Assembly: GCF_005884405.1 (NCBI RefSeq)
Contig: NZ_VCAO01000002.1
Coordinates: 310,001-374,000, forward strand
DNA from: Qipengyuania marisflavi
GTDB lineage: Bacteria; Pseudomonadota; Alphaproteobacteria; Sphingomonadales; Sphingomonadaceae
Length of the DNA: 64,000 nt
Reading direction: 5' to 3'
How positions within the stretch are numbered: the stretch's first letter is position 1; each line of letters starts with the position of its first letter. Shown piece by piece: positions 34,678 through 43,179 of the stretch. Both the position numbers and the translations under genes were made by a program. The notes beneath the pieces were generated by a model, which worked only from the letters and a program-made list of their open reading frames with translations, made no database searches and had not been told where the DNA came from.

Positions 34678-36102
34678 TCAGTTGTCCGCCAGCCCGACCC
34701 CGATGCTGGCGCGTGGCTGTTCCATTTCCGTGCTGGCCACCGGATAGGCGCAATAATCGGCGGCGTAGAAAGCCGCTGGACGATGGTTGCCCGACAGCCC
34801 GACCCCGCCAAATGGAGCAGCCGATGACGCGCCATTGGTCGGGCGGTTCCAATTGACGATTCCGGCGCGAATCTCATTCCAGAACATTTCGAAATCCTGC
34901 GGTCCGCCGCCGATCAGCGATGCTGACAAGCCGTAACGCGTGGCGTTGGCTTCAGTGATTGCCTCGTTGAAATCGGCAACGCGGATGACCTGCAACAGCG
35001 GGCCGAACAGTTCGATATCGGGGCGCTCGTGAATATCGGTGGCGTCCAGTATCGCGGGAGATAGGAACGGCAGGTTCTCGTCCGGGCGCTTCATATGCAT
35101 CAGCGGGCGGCCGCCGCGCTTCATCAATTCGACAAAACTTTCCGACAACAGATCGGCTGTGGCGTTGTCGATCACCGGACCCATGAAGGGCTGCGGATCG
35201 GCAAAGGGTTCGCCCACGATCAGCCGTTCTGCCAGCAGTTTCACCGCCGGCACAATCTGGTCATACATCGCATCGGTGACGATCAACCGGCGCGCGGCGG
35301 TGCAGCGCTGACCAGCGGAGGTGAAGGCTGACTGGATTATAGTGACCGCTGCATCCTCGATCTTGGGCGTGTCGATCACGACGATGGGATTGTTGCCGCC
35401 CATTTCCAGCGCCACGATCTTGCCCGGATCGGTAGCCAGTTTGCGGTTGATGGCAATGCCCGCGCGGGCGGAGCCGGTGAACAGCACACCATCGACCATC
35501 CAGCTTTCGACCAGCGCCTGACCCTGAGCGATTCCGCCTTGCAGGCATTGGATCACACCCTCGGGCACGCCCGCTGCGTGGAAACATTTGACCAGGAATT
35601 CACCGGTGGCCGGTGTCTTCTCGCTTGGCTTGAAGATCACGACATTGCCCGCGATCAGCGCGGGGACGATGTGGCCATTGGGCAGATGCGCCGGAAAGTT
35701 ATAAGGCCCAAGCACGGCCATCACGCCATGCGGTTTGTGCCGCAATGCGGCGGTGCCTTGCAGCGCGCTGCTCAGTTTCTTGCGCCCGGTGCGTTCGGCA
35801 TAGGCGGTGATCGAAATCTCGACCTTGCCGACGACAGCCTCGACCTCGGTGCGGGCTTCCCACAGGGGTTTGCCGGTTTCGCGGGCGATCAGTTCGGCGA
35901 AGGGTTCCGCCTGCTTGCGCACTTCATTGGCGAAGCGCCGCAGCAATTCCATACGCTGGCCCAGCGGCTGGCTGGCCCACTCGCGCATCGCCTGACGTGC
36001 GCGCTCGATCGCCTGATCGGCATCGCCCACGGGGGCACGCCAGAATTCCTTGCCAGTTGCCGGTTCGATAGAGACCAGTTCGTTGTCAGCCACGGCTTGC
36101 AT
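34678..36102 (-). CDS. astD: Succinylglutamate-semialdehyde dehydrogenase
   Basis: A 474-residue aldehyde dehydrogenase. GPYNFPAHLPNGHIVPALI (132-150) and VIFKPSEKTP are cofactor-binding signatures, E233 in ALEMGGNNP is the general base and C267 in SAGQRCTAARR the nucleophile. The GxxNFPxHLPNGHIVPAL version is typical of AstD. It oxidises N-succinylglutamate semialdehyde in arginine catabolism by the AST pathway. No astA, B, C or E is present nearby, so the pathway would be split or this enzyme has a related aldehyde substrate. Confidence 0.9.
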   Translation of the reverse strand: MQAVADNELVSIEPATGKEFWRAPVGDADQAIERARQAMREWASQPLGQRMELLRRFANEVRKQAEPFAELIARETGKPLWEARTEVEAVVGKVEISITAYAERTGRKKLSSALQGTAALRHKPHGVMAVLGPYNFPAHLPNGHIVPALIAGNVVIFKPSEKTPATGEFLVKCFHAAGVPEGVIQCLQGGIAQGQALVESWMVDGVLFTGSARAGIAINRKLATDPGKIVALEMGGNNPIVVIDTPKIEDAAVTIIQSAFTSAGQRCTAARRLIVTDAMYDQIVPAVKLLAERLIVGEPFADPQPFMGPVIDNATADLLSESFVELMKRGGRPLMHMKRPDENLPFLSPAILDATDIHERPDIELFGPLLQVIRVADFNEAITEANATRYGLSASLIGGGPQDFEMFWNEIRAGIVNWNRPTNGASSAAPFGGVGLSGNHRPAAFYAADYCAYPVASTEMEQPRASIGVGLADN

Positions 36103-36190
36103 TCACCTCGGATTATCGTTGCGTTTCGGGATTCTAAGTAATTAACGCGATTTCACAATTTGCGCTTTCGACCGGAGAACTTGTCTGTTA

Positions 36191-36316
36191 TCAAGCTGCC
36201 GATCCGCAGGCCGCTGGCTTGTGGTCGGTAATGCACGATGGGTCAATTCGTGTTTCGGGAGAGGAAGGCCAATAGGCCGCTTTTTGGTTCAACTTCCAAG
36301 ATTGCTCGGCATTCAT
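36191..36316 (-). CDS. Small 41-residue ORF with strong ribosome-binding site
   Basis: An ATG at 36316 is preceded by a perfect AGGAGG (complement of 36324-36329) seven bases away, one of the best ribosome-binding sites in the window. The product starts MNAEQSWKLNQKAAYWPSSP and ends with a segment containing two cysteines (SCITDHKPAACGSAA). There is no signal peptide or membrane segment. It is divergent from the adhesin gene and lies upstream of astD on the same strand. Not recognised. The ribosome-binding site is the main evidence; codon statistics are too short to judge. Confidence 0.5.
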   Translation of the reverse strand: MNAEQSWKLNQKAAYWPSSPETRIDPSCITDHKPAACGSAA

Positions 36317-36354
36317 GGTGAACCCTCCTGGTATTCGAGTCGCAAAATTTTGTT

Positions 36355-36372
36355 CCGGCGCAATTGTGCCGG
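36355..36372. promoter_or_regulatory. Near-palindrome upstream of the adhesin gene
   Basis: CCGGCG-CAATTG-TGCCGG is an 18-base near-perfect palindrome (one mismatched pair) about 40 bases before the adhesin start and just upstream of the divergent small ORF. It is placed where a dimeric regulator could control both. No regulator gene is adjacent. Confidence 0.35.
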
Positions 36373-36411
36373 TCGAACGGGGCACTTGCCTCAAAAGAGG
36401 ATACAGGATCG

Positions 36412-39015
36412 ATGAAAAAGAATTTCAGCAAACTTGCCGGTTATTCAATCGGCGCATCGGCGATGGCAATGGCCTTCGCGATGAGCGCAACCCCCGCCGC
36501 AGCGCAGGCCTGCCTGCTCGACAGCGATGGCGATGGTATGGTCACCGTGGGTGTTGATGGCACCGAAGGTGCGACGACCGATCCGGGTGAAAACGCGCTC
36601 GCTTGCGGTCCCAACGCAACGGCGACTGGTGTGGATTCCACCGCAGTTGGTCCCGATAGCTCGGCAACCGGCGACGGCAGCACCGCTGTCGGTGTCGCAA
36701 CCAGCGCATTTGGCACTGCCGGTTCGGCTGTGGGCGCAGGATCGCAGGCTGGGAACTTCGGTTCAGCGTTTGGCGTGAATTCGTCGGCTGTAGGCGGCCA
36801 GGATATCGCCATCGGTCAGAGCGCATTGTCGAGCGCTGTTGGCGCCACGGCAGTTGGCGTTTTCTCCGAAGCTAGCGCCTTCACCGCAACCGCAATCGGC
36901 GCTGTTTCGACCGCGTCGGGTGTTCAGTCCACCGCGGTAGGCCCGTTCTCGACTGCAACCGGTTTCAATTCAGCGGCCTTCGGTGTCGGCTCTCAGGCTC
37001 TCGCTGACGGCGCCTTGGCTGCTGGTGGTGGTTCACTGGCTGCTGGCCTGCGTTCTACCGCGTATGGTCAGAGCGCATCGGCACTGGGCGATTTCAGCTC
37101 GGCAATGGGCAATGGCGCCACCGCTGCAGCATTTGGCTCACTCGCATCGGGCACCATTTCGCTCGCATCGGGCGTCACCTCGTCGGCTTATGGCTTCAAT
37201 GCCCAGGCGACCGGCGATGATGCCGTAGCTATCGGCGAATCGGCTGTCTCCAGCGGCACCAACTCGACTTCGGTCGGTTCGGAAAGCCAGGCAACGCAGC
37301 CCGGAACATCGGCCTTCGGTTGGCAGTCTGCTGCGACTGGTGAACGGGCAACTGCGCTCGGCCATCTGTCTGCAGCATCGGGCACCCGCTCGACTGCGGT
37401 AGGCGAAGATTCCGAAGCATCGGGTGAGTATTCCACCGCGATCGGCAATCAGTCTGAAGCCTCGGGCGATTTCTCCTTCGCAGGCGGCACATTTGCCAAT
37501 GCCACCGAAACGCGCACCACTGCGCTGGGCGTATCGGCTTTTGCCACGGCCAATTCGGCAACGGCAGTCGGCGATCGCTCAACAGCTAGCGGTGGTCTTT
37601 CGACCGCAATTGGCGAACGTTCGGTTGCCGCTGGCCGGATGTCCACTGCCCTTGGTTCCGCTGCAGAAGCCAACGGTCCGTTCACCACATCAATCGGTGG
37701 CCAGTCGGAAGCGCGTGGCCGCTTCGGCACCGCAGTCGGTGCGTTCTCGTCAGCACTTGGCGTACGTTCGGTTGCCGTTGGTCCAAATGCGATTGCTCGC
37801 GGTGTGGCCTCAACGGCTATCGGCACCAATGCTGAAGCCCGCGCATTCGATTCGGTAGCGATCGGCAACAGTGCGGTTACGACGGGCAACCGTTCGACCG
37901 CAGTCGGTTCGCAAAGCGTCGCCACGATGCTTGCAGCATCGGCATTCGGTTGGCAGGCCATGGCAACCGGCGAACGCGCAACGGCGCTTGGCCACCTTGC
38001 CACAGCTCAGGGCGAACGTTCGCTGGCAGTCGGTGAGAACGCCGATGCGCAGACCGAATTCTCGACCGCTATCGGTAACGAATCGATTGCCAATGGCATC
38101 GATGCGCTGGCGATCGGTGACACGGCGATGGCAATGGGCAATTCGACCACTGCTGTTGGCGGCGAATCGGTAGCTACCGGACCGGGTGCCACATCGTTTG
38201 GTTGGCAGTCTGCCGCTAACGAACGCGCAACGGCGCTGGGCCATCTGGCTCAGGCAACCGGCGTGCGTTCGGTGGCAATTGGTGAAGCTGCGGCAGCTTC
38301 GGGCTTCCAGGCGATTGCAATCGGCGATGGCGCAACCGCCACTGGCGACGGTGCGGTAGCTCTGGGTGCGACAGCAGCAGCTGGCAACGCCCGTGCAACT
38401 GCGGTTGGCTTCGGTGCAACTACCACTCGCGATGACCAGGTTGTCCTGGGCGGCACGGGTAGCTCGGTCACCATCGGTGATCTCGCTGCCAGCACCGCTG
38501 CGCAGACCGGCGATATCTTCTTCGCCACGGTCGATACCGGCGGCACGTTGGGTCAGGGCGTCAATGTTGCGACGCTGGCAACCAGCGCCAATCTGGCTGC
38601 GACCAATGCCAATGTGGCAACCAACACGGGTAACATCGCAGCGAACCGCGCTCTGATTAACACCAACACCACCAACATTGCCGGTAACACTGCTGCGATC
38701 ACTTCGCTGCAGTCGCTGACGGCGAACCAGTCCTCGCAGATCAGCCAGCTGTTTGGTGAAACTGCGGTGAACCGGATCGCTATCGACCGGGCCAATGAAG
38801 GCGTCGCGATGGCACTGGCGATGGAATCGCCGATGCTGCCGGCTGGTACCAACTTCGGCCTTTCGGGCGGCGTTGGTTACTTCGCCAATCAGGGTGCCGG
38901 TACGATTGCCATGTCGGCCCGTGTCGGTGAGAACGCAGCGTTCTCGGCCGGTGTCGGTATCGGTTTCGACAGCGGTGAAGTCGGTGCACGTGGTGGCTTC
39001 CAGGTAGCCTGGTAA
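36412..39015 (+). CDS. Trimeric autotransporter adhesin with YadA-like head and membrane anchor
   Basis: An 867-residue type Vc autotransporter. The signal peptide (1-33, ATPAAAQA) follows MKKNFSKLAGYSIG. Residues about 65-680 are tandem YadA-head repeats of 14 residues, each like STAVGxxSxASG, which form a left-handed beta-roll in the trimer. A neck region (QVVLGGTGSSVTIG) leads to a short coiled coil (about 715-795, rich in Asn and Thr: ATNTGNIAANRALINTNTTN). The C-terminal 70 residues form a YadA-type outer-membrane anchor, ending in aromatic W867. It has almost no stalk compared with YadA. It probably mediates attachment or biofilm. Start at 36412 follows AAAAGAGGAT. Confidence 0.93.
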   Translation: MKKNFSKLAGYSIGASAMAMAFAMSATPAAAQACLLDSDGDGMVTVGVDGTEGATTDPGENALACGPNATATGVDSTAVGPDSSATGDGSTAVGVATSAFGTAGSAVGAGSQAGNFGSAFGVNSSAVGGQDIAIGQSALSSAVGATAVGVFSEASAFTATAIGAVSTASGVQSTAVGPFSTATGFNSAAFGVGSQALADGALAAGGGSLAAGLRSTAYGQSASALGDFSSAMGNGATAAAFGSLASGTISLASGVTSSAYGFNAQATGDDAVAIGESAVSSGTNSTSVGSESQATQPGTSAFGWQSAATGERATALGHLSAASGTRSTAVGEDSEASGEYSTAIGNQSEASGDFSFAGGTFANATETRTTALGVSAFATANSATAVGDRSTASGGLSTAIGERSVAAGRMSTALGSAAEANGPFTTSIGGQSEARGRFGTAVGAFSSALGVRSVAVGPNAIARGVASTAIGTNAEARAFDSVAIGNSAVTTGNRSTAVGSQSVATMLAASAFGWQAMATGERATALGHLATAQGERSLAVGENADAQTEFSTAIGNESIANGIDALAIGDTAMAMGNSTTAVGGESVATGPGATSFGWQSAANERATALGHLAQATGVRSVAIGEAAAASGFQAIAIGDGATATGDGAVALGATAAAGNARATAVGFGATTTRDDQVVLGGTGSSVTIGDLAASTAAQTGDIFFATVDTGGTLGQGVNVATLATSANLAATNANVATNTGNIAANRALINTNTTNIAGNTAAITSLQSLTANQSSQISQLFGETAVNRIAIDRANEGVAMALAMESPMLPAGTNFGLSGGVGYFANQGAGTIAMSARVGENAAFSAGVGIGFDSGEVGARGGFQVAW
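37222..38331 (+). repeat. Super-repeats inside the adhesin head
   Basis: Beyond the 14-residue head repeats, a longer module of about six units occurs three times, at residues about 271-355, 481-562 and 563-640. Each contains FGWQ followed by ERATALGHL. The copies begin 210 and 84 residues apart at the FGWQ motif, which are exact multiples of 14, so register is kept. The third copy lacks one residue (AANERAT where the others have ATGERAT). The second and third are tandem, suggesting internal duplication by unequal crossing-over. Confidence 0.8.
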
Positions 39016-39034
39016 ACCGCTACACGCAGATCCC

Positions 39035-39574
39035 ATGAACAGGATCGCACAACCTAAAAAGATGCCGGGGCTTCGTGCCCCGGCATTTTTTATCGCCCCG
39101 GCACTGCTTGCCGCAATCGCCTCACCGGCCATTGCCCAACAGGCACCGCCGCAGCCCACCGTACAGGCACCGCCTTCGCTGCGGCCCACGCCCAGCCAGA
39201 TCGAATTGTCGAAGATGATCTGGTCCACCGTGGCCGCTGTCGATCACGCCAATCGGTCGGGCAATTATTCGGTCTTGCGCGATATTTCCGCGCAGGGCTT
39301 CCAGATCAACAACAATGCAGCCCAGCTGGCTCAAGTCTTTTCCGGACTGCGCAGTCTGAACGTGGATCTGGGCAACGCCTTGCTGGTCCCGCCCACATTC
39401 ACCACTGCGCCAACCATGATACGCGAGGATATATTCCGCGTGCAGGGGTTGTTCCAATTGCGCCCGATTGCAATCGGCTTCGACCTGTATTTCCAGTGGG
39501 AACAGGGCCGGTGGAAGCTGTTCGGCGTCGATCTCCAGCCGCTGCAAATGGCGACTGAGGCCCCGACGCGCTAA
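39035..39574 (+). CDS. Secreted protein of unknown function
   Basis: A 179-residue exported protein. Residues 10-35 form a signal peptide (MPGLRAPAFFIAPALLAAIA then SPAIAQ), followed by a Pro/Gln linker and a folded domain from about 55. WSTVAAVDHANRSGNYSVLR, FRVQGLFQLRP and DLYFQWEQGRWKLFGVDL resemble SnoaL/DUF4440-like alpha+beta barrels, but this is tentative. It begins 19 bases after the adhesin gene. Codons 10-19 are also a complete intrinsic terminator. An ATG at 39062 inside the stem is an alternative start. Confidence 0.78.
   Translation: MNRIAQPKKMPGLRAPAFFIAPALLAAIASPAIAQQAPPQPTVQAPPSLRPTPSQIELSKMIWSTVAAVDHANRSGNYSVLRDISAQGFQINNNAAQLAQVFSGLRSLNVDLGNALLVPPTFTTAPTMIREDIFRVQGLFQLRPIAIGFDLYFQWEQGRWKLFGVDLQPLQMATEAPTR
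39062..39091 (+). terminator. Intrinsic terminator after the adhesin gene, inside the next ORF
   Basis: A perfect 10-pair stem ATGCCGGGGC (39062-39071) and GCCCCGGCAT (39077-39086) with a TTCGT loop is followed directly by six T residues (39086-39091). It is placed 46 bases after the adhesin stop, as expected for its terminator, yet lies within codons 10-19 of the following secreted-protein gene. Transcripts of that gene must therefore read through it. Confidence 0.85.
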
Positions 39575-39575
39575 A

Positions 39576-40973
39576 TCAGACGTGTCCAGCCGGTGTTGGC
39601 GGGGCGCCATGCGCCTCGCCCATCCGGCGGATATTGGCGATCTTCGTCTCCAGCACGCTCCAGTCGTCGCGCTCGGCGATGGCTTCCCAGATCGCTTCGA
39701 CTTCCTCCAGCAGCATCGTCTGCGGCGTATCACTGCGCCAATATTCATGCGCCGAATCGACAGCGTCATAGTCTGCAAACGCATGGCCCAACGCGCCATC
39801 GGCTGCCCGCCCGCCGCGATGCCGGAAGAAGAATGCATCGGGCGTCTCGTCGCTGTCCCGCAGCACTGCCTCGCACGCCCCGACCAGCGCCGTATCCGCC
39901 TCCAGGCCGCGACTTTCCAGACCCAGACGCCAGCACCAGCGCCGCCCGATTGCAGCCATGTAAAGCGGTCCGAATCGCTCCATCGCGGCGAGCAGTGGCG
40001 GCGCATCTGCCAGTGCGCGCAGAGCCACGGCCAATTGTCCGCAATTCCAGTGCAGCGCTTCGGGCTGGCGGCCAAAGGCATAGAGGCCCGAATGGTCGAA
40101 ATAGGCGGCGGTAAAGCTCTGGTCCCAGCGCGGCAGCCAGCGCCACGGACCATAATCGAAGCTTTCGCCGCTGATATTCATATTGTCGGTGTTGAGCACG
40201 CCGTGGACGAAGCCGGCAACCATCCAGCTGGCGGCCAGATCGGCCATTCGTTCGACCACCTGATGCATCAGCTGCACCGCAGGTTCATCACGCCCCGGCG
40301 CATCGGCGGGTGGCGGAGGGCCGGGGAATTGCGCCAGGCAATACTCCACCAGCGCGGCCATATTGTCTGTCTGCTCAAGCGCCAGCAGACGCTGGAAAGT
40401 GCCAATGCGGATATGTCCGTGGCTCAGCCGCGTCATTACGGCAGAGCGGGTGGGGGAGGGTTCATCCCCGCGCCACAGCTGCTCCCCGGTTTCCACCACA
40501 CAGAATGTCCGCGAGGTATAAACGCCCAGCGCCTCCAGCATTTCAGTCGCCAGAATTTCGCGCACCGCGCCTTTCAGCGTCAGCCGCCCGTCGCCCTCAC
40601 GGCTCCACGGGGTCTGCCCCGATCCCTTGGTGCCCAGATCCATCAGGCGGCCTCCGCCATCACGCATTTGCCCAAACAGGAAGCCGCGTCCGTCGCCGAT
40701 CTCGGGATTGTACACGCGGAACTGGTGGCCGTGATACCGCAGCGCAAGCGGCTGGGGGAGATTATCGGGTAGCGGCACAAACCGCCCGAAATGCGCGGTC
40801 CATTGCGCGTCGTCCAATGTCTCCAGCCCGACACTGGCCGCTGCACGGTAATTGCGAAAGCGCAGCTTGGTCTCGGGGAAATCACCCGCCGCGACCGGAT
40901 CGCCCAGCCATTCGGCCAGCGCGGTGATCGGGTTGTCGGGGCGATAGCGGACGGGCGTGGGGGCAATCTGCAT
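39576..40973 (-). CDS. selO: Protein adenylyltransferase SelO (YdiU/UPF0061)
   Basis: A pseudokinase-fold enzyme of 465 residues from the ATG at 40973; a GTG at 41060 would add 29 residues without family support and would overlap the divergent hydrolase gene. LALRYHGHQFRVYNPEIGDGR, GTKGSGQTPWSR and FVHGVLNTDNMNISGESFDYGPW carry the ATP-binding and catalytic residues, including the N-T-D-N and DYGPW metal motifs. SelO AMPylates redox proteins such as glutaredoxin and SucA in oxidative stress. The bacterial form lacks the selenocysteine of animals, as here. Confidence 0.93.
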   Translation of the reverse strand: MQIAPTPVRYRPDNPITALAEWLGDPVAAGDFPETKLRFRNYRAAASVGLETLDDAQWTAHFGRFVPLPDNLPQPLALRYHGHQFRVYNPEIGDGRGFLFGQMRDGGGRLMDLGTKGSGQTPWSREGDGRLTLKGAVREILATEMLEALGVYTSRTFCVVETGEQLWRGDEPSPTRSAVMTRLSHGHIRIGTFQRLLALEQTDNMAALVEYCLAQFPGPPPPADAPGRDEPAVQLMHQVVERMADLAASWMVAGFVHGVLNTDNMNISGESFDYGPWRWLPRWDQSFTAAYFDHSGLYAFGRQPEALHWNCGQLAVALRALADAPPLLAAMERFGPLYMAAIGRRWCWRLGLESRGLEADTALVGACEAVLRDSDETPDAFFFRHRGGRAADGALGHAFADYDAVDSAHEYWRSDTPQTMLLEEVEAIWEAIAERDDWSVLETKIANIRRMGEAHGAPPTPAGHV

Positions 40974-41052
40974 TGGAGGACAGTGCGGGCTTGTCACCGC
41001 ATCCGCAAGCGAAGGCTCGAAATCCGTTGCATAACCGGCTAGCGGAGGATTT

Positions 41053-41919
41053 ATGGACACTGCCTATACTGACCGCAGCTGGCAAAGCGCCGACGGTCTC
41101 ACCCTCCATTTTCGCGATTATCCGGGCAGCGGGGAATTGCCGCCGGTGGTCTGCCTGCACGGGCTGACCCGCAATGGCCGCGATTTTGAGGTGCTGGCTG
41201 ACTATATCGCCAATCAGGGCCGCCGCGTGCTGGTCCCCGATATGCGCGGGCGCGGGAAAAGCGAATATGCCAGCGACAGCGATACGTATGCGGTGCCAGC
41301 CTATGTCGGCGATGTGATTGCGCTGTTGGCGCAGGAGGGGATCGACCGGTTCGTTTCAATCGGCACGTCGATGGGCGGATTGATGACAATGGTGATGGCG
41401 CAGCTGCTGCCGGGCCGGATTGCGGGCGCGCTGCTGAACGATATCGGGCCGGTGCTGGAAACCGCCGGGATCGATGCGATCAAGGGCTATCTGGGGCAGG
41501 GGCGCAGCTTCCCCAGCTGGATGCACGCCGCGCGCGAATTACAGGAATTGCACGGCGCATCGCACCCCGGCTTCACGATCGAGGACTGGATCAAGATGGC
41601 CAAGCGCGGGCTGACCCTGTGCAGCAATGGGCGGATCGCCTTCGATTACGATATGCGTATCGCCGAACCCTTCGCCAAGCTTGATGATGCGGCGGTCCCT
41701 CCCGATCTGTGGCCTGCCTTTGCGGCCTTGGCCGAACAGCCGCTGGTGCTGGTCCGCGGAGAGATTTCCGCGCTGTTTTCCGCTGACACCTTCGCTGAAA
41801 TGCAGCGCCGCGCGCCGGACGCCATCGCGGTGACCGTGCCGCAAGTGGGCCACGCGCCTACGCTGGACGAGCCGGAGGTTCTGACCGCAATCGACACACT
41901 GCTGACCCGCACAGCATGA
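41053..41919 (+). CDS. Alpha/beta-fold hydrolase
   Basis: A 288-residue serine hydrolase. VVCLHGLTRNGRDFE (32-46) is the oxyanion region, GTSMGG (104-109) has nucleophile S106, and VGHAPTLDEP near the end has the catalytic histidine. MRGRGKSEYASD is the usual loop after strand 5. The start follows GCGGAGGAT, a strong ribosome-binding site. It overlaps the glycosyltransferase gene by four bases (ATGA), an unusual pairing. Substrate unknown. Confidence 0.88.
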   Translation: MDTAYTDRSWQSADGLTLHFRDYPGSGELPPVVCLHGLTRNGRDFEVLADYIANQGRRVLVPDMRGRGKSEYASDSDTYAVPAYVGDVIALLAQEGIDRFVSIGTSMGGLMTMVMAQLLPGRIAGALLNDIGPVLETAGIDAIKGYLGQGRSFPSWMHAARELQELHGASHPGFTIEDWIKMAKRGLTLCSNGRIAFDYDMRIAEPFAKLDDAAVPPDLWPAFAALAEQPLVLVRGEISALFSADTFAEMQRRAPDAIAVTVPQVGHAPTLDEPEVLTAIDTLLTRTA

Positions 41920-43049
41920 ATTTGCTGCCGCCGCACGTCCTGCATCTGCACTCAACCTTCGCGCCGGGCGGGAAGGAATTGCGCACGGTGCAGCTGATCA
42001 ATGCCTTTGGCGCGAAGCTGCGGCATACGATCATTTCGGCAGAGCCTGACCAGCTGGGCGCGGCGGAGCGGATTGCCAGGGGCATTCGCGTGTCTGTCCA
42101 GCCGGACTTTCCCGCGCTTAAGGGCGCGCCGCTGCCGGGGCGGTTGCAGCACATTGCGCGCGCGATGAAGCCCTATGATCTGGTGTGCACATACAATTGG
42201 GGCGCGATGGATGCGGTGATGGCGCACACGCTGTTCAAGGATCTGCACACGCTGCCGCCGCTAATCCACCACGAGGACGGATTTGACGAAAGCGAGCTGG
42301 AGAAGCGCAAGACCACGCGCACCTGGTATCGCCGGATCGCGCTGGGCAAATCCGCTGGTCTGGTGGTGCCGTCCGAAGTGCTGGAGGGCATCGCGCTGAC
42401 CGAATGGCAGCAGCCCATCGGGCGGGTGAAGCGCATCCCCAATGGCATTGACACCAAGGCTTTCGCCATGCGCCCCAAGCCCGGCGCATTGCGGGTGATC
42501 AAGCGACCCGGCGAGATGTGGGTGGGCACGCTGGCGGGCCTGCGCACGGTCAAGAACCTGCCCCGGCTGGTGCGCGTGTGCGCTGGTCTGGCGGAAAACT
42601 GGCATCTGGTGATTTTGGGTGAAGGCCCGGCGCGCGGCGCGATCGAGGCCGAGATTGACCGGCTGGAAATCAACCACCGCGTCCATTTGCCCGGCGCAGT
42701 TGCCGACCCGTCGCGCGTGGTCGGGCTGTTCGATATTTTCGCGCTGTCGAGCGATTCGGAGCAATTTCCGCTCTCGGTGGTCGAAGCGATGGCGGCGGGC
42801 CTGCCGGTGGTGGCCCCTGATGTGGGCGATCTGGCCGATATGGTGTCCGATCCCAACCGCGAATTCATCACGCCGCGCGGTGACGAGGGCGAGCTGGAGC
42901 TGGCGCTGACTCAACTCGCCGTCGACAAACAGCTGCGCGAAAGCGTGGGGCAGGCCAACCGTGCCAAGGCGCGGGCGCAGTTCGATCAGGACAAGATGAT
43001 TGCCACCTACCGCCGTCTGTACGCCAGCGCGATGGGCCGCGAGCTGTGA
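41916..43049 (+). CDS. Glycosyltransferase family 4 protein
   Basis: A 377-residue GT-B glycosyltransferase. HVLHLHSTFAPGGKELRTVQ at the start is the acceptor-domain glycine loop. RIPNGIDTKAF, EGPARGAIE and FALSSDSEQFPLSVVEAMAAGLPVVAP carry the nucleotide-sugar-binding ExFPLxxxEAMA motif. It transfers a sugar from a nucleotide donor to an envelope glycan or lipid in the cytoplasm. No other exopolysaccharide genes are adjacent, so the acceptor is unknown. Confidence 0.9.
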   Translation: MNLLPPHVLHLHSTFAPGGKELRTVQLINAFGAKLRHTIISAEPDQLGAAERIARGIRVSVQPDFPALKGAPLPGRLQHIARAMKPYDLVCTYNWGAMDAVMAHTLFKDLHTLPPLIHHEDGFDESELEKRKTTRTWYRRIALGKSAGLVVPSEVLEGIALTEWQQPIGRVKRIPNGIDTKAFAMRPKPGALRVIKRPGEMWVGTLAGLRTVKNLPRLVRVCAGLAENWHLVILGEGPARGAIEAEIDRLEINHRVHLPGAVADPSRVVGLFDIFALSSDSEQFPLSVVEAMAAGLPVVAPDVGDLADMVSDPNREFITPRGDEGELELALTQLAVDKQLRESVGQANRAKARAQFDQDKMIATYRRLYASAMGREL

Positions 43050-43109
43050 CCTGTTTCATCGCGCGTTCACGCGAGCGGGGACAGGCAGGGGGCCAATCCC
43101 AGCAAAGCA

Positions 43110-43138
43110 TTGCCCTTGGCAGACGCCTTGCCTAAAGA
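43110..43138 (+). promoter_or_regulatory. Promoter of the YfgM-bamB pair
   Basis: TTGCCC (43110-43115) and TAAAGA (43133-43138) are 17 bases apart and lie 42 bases before the GTG at 43180, leaving a normal leader of about 35 bases with CTGGAG as ribosome-binding site. Confidence 0.5.
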
Positions 43139-43179
43139 CCCGCGCATCTGATCGACCCAATATCTGGAGCCCGCCCGCA

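Noticed and set aside
36600-38460. Short regularly spaced DNA repeats considered as a CRISPR array
   Set aside because: The period is 42 bases, repeats are degenerate, and they are codons of the YadA-head repeats in an open frame; there are no unique spacers or cas genes.
37810-39228. A 472-codon frame antisense to the adhesin repeats with evenly spaced cysteines
   Set aside because: The regular pattern mirrors the 14-residue repeats of the adhesin codons; no ribosome-binding site and no independent evidence.
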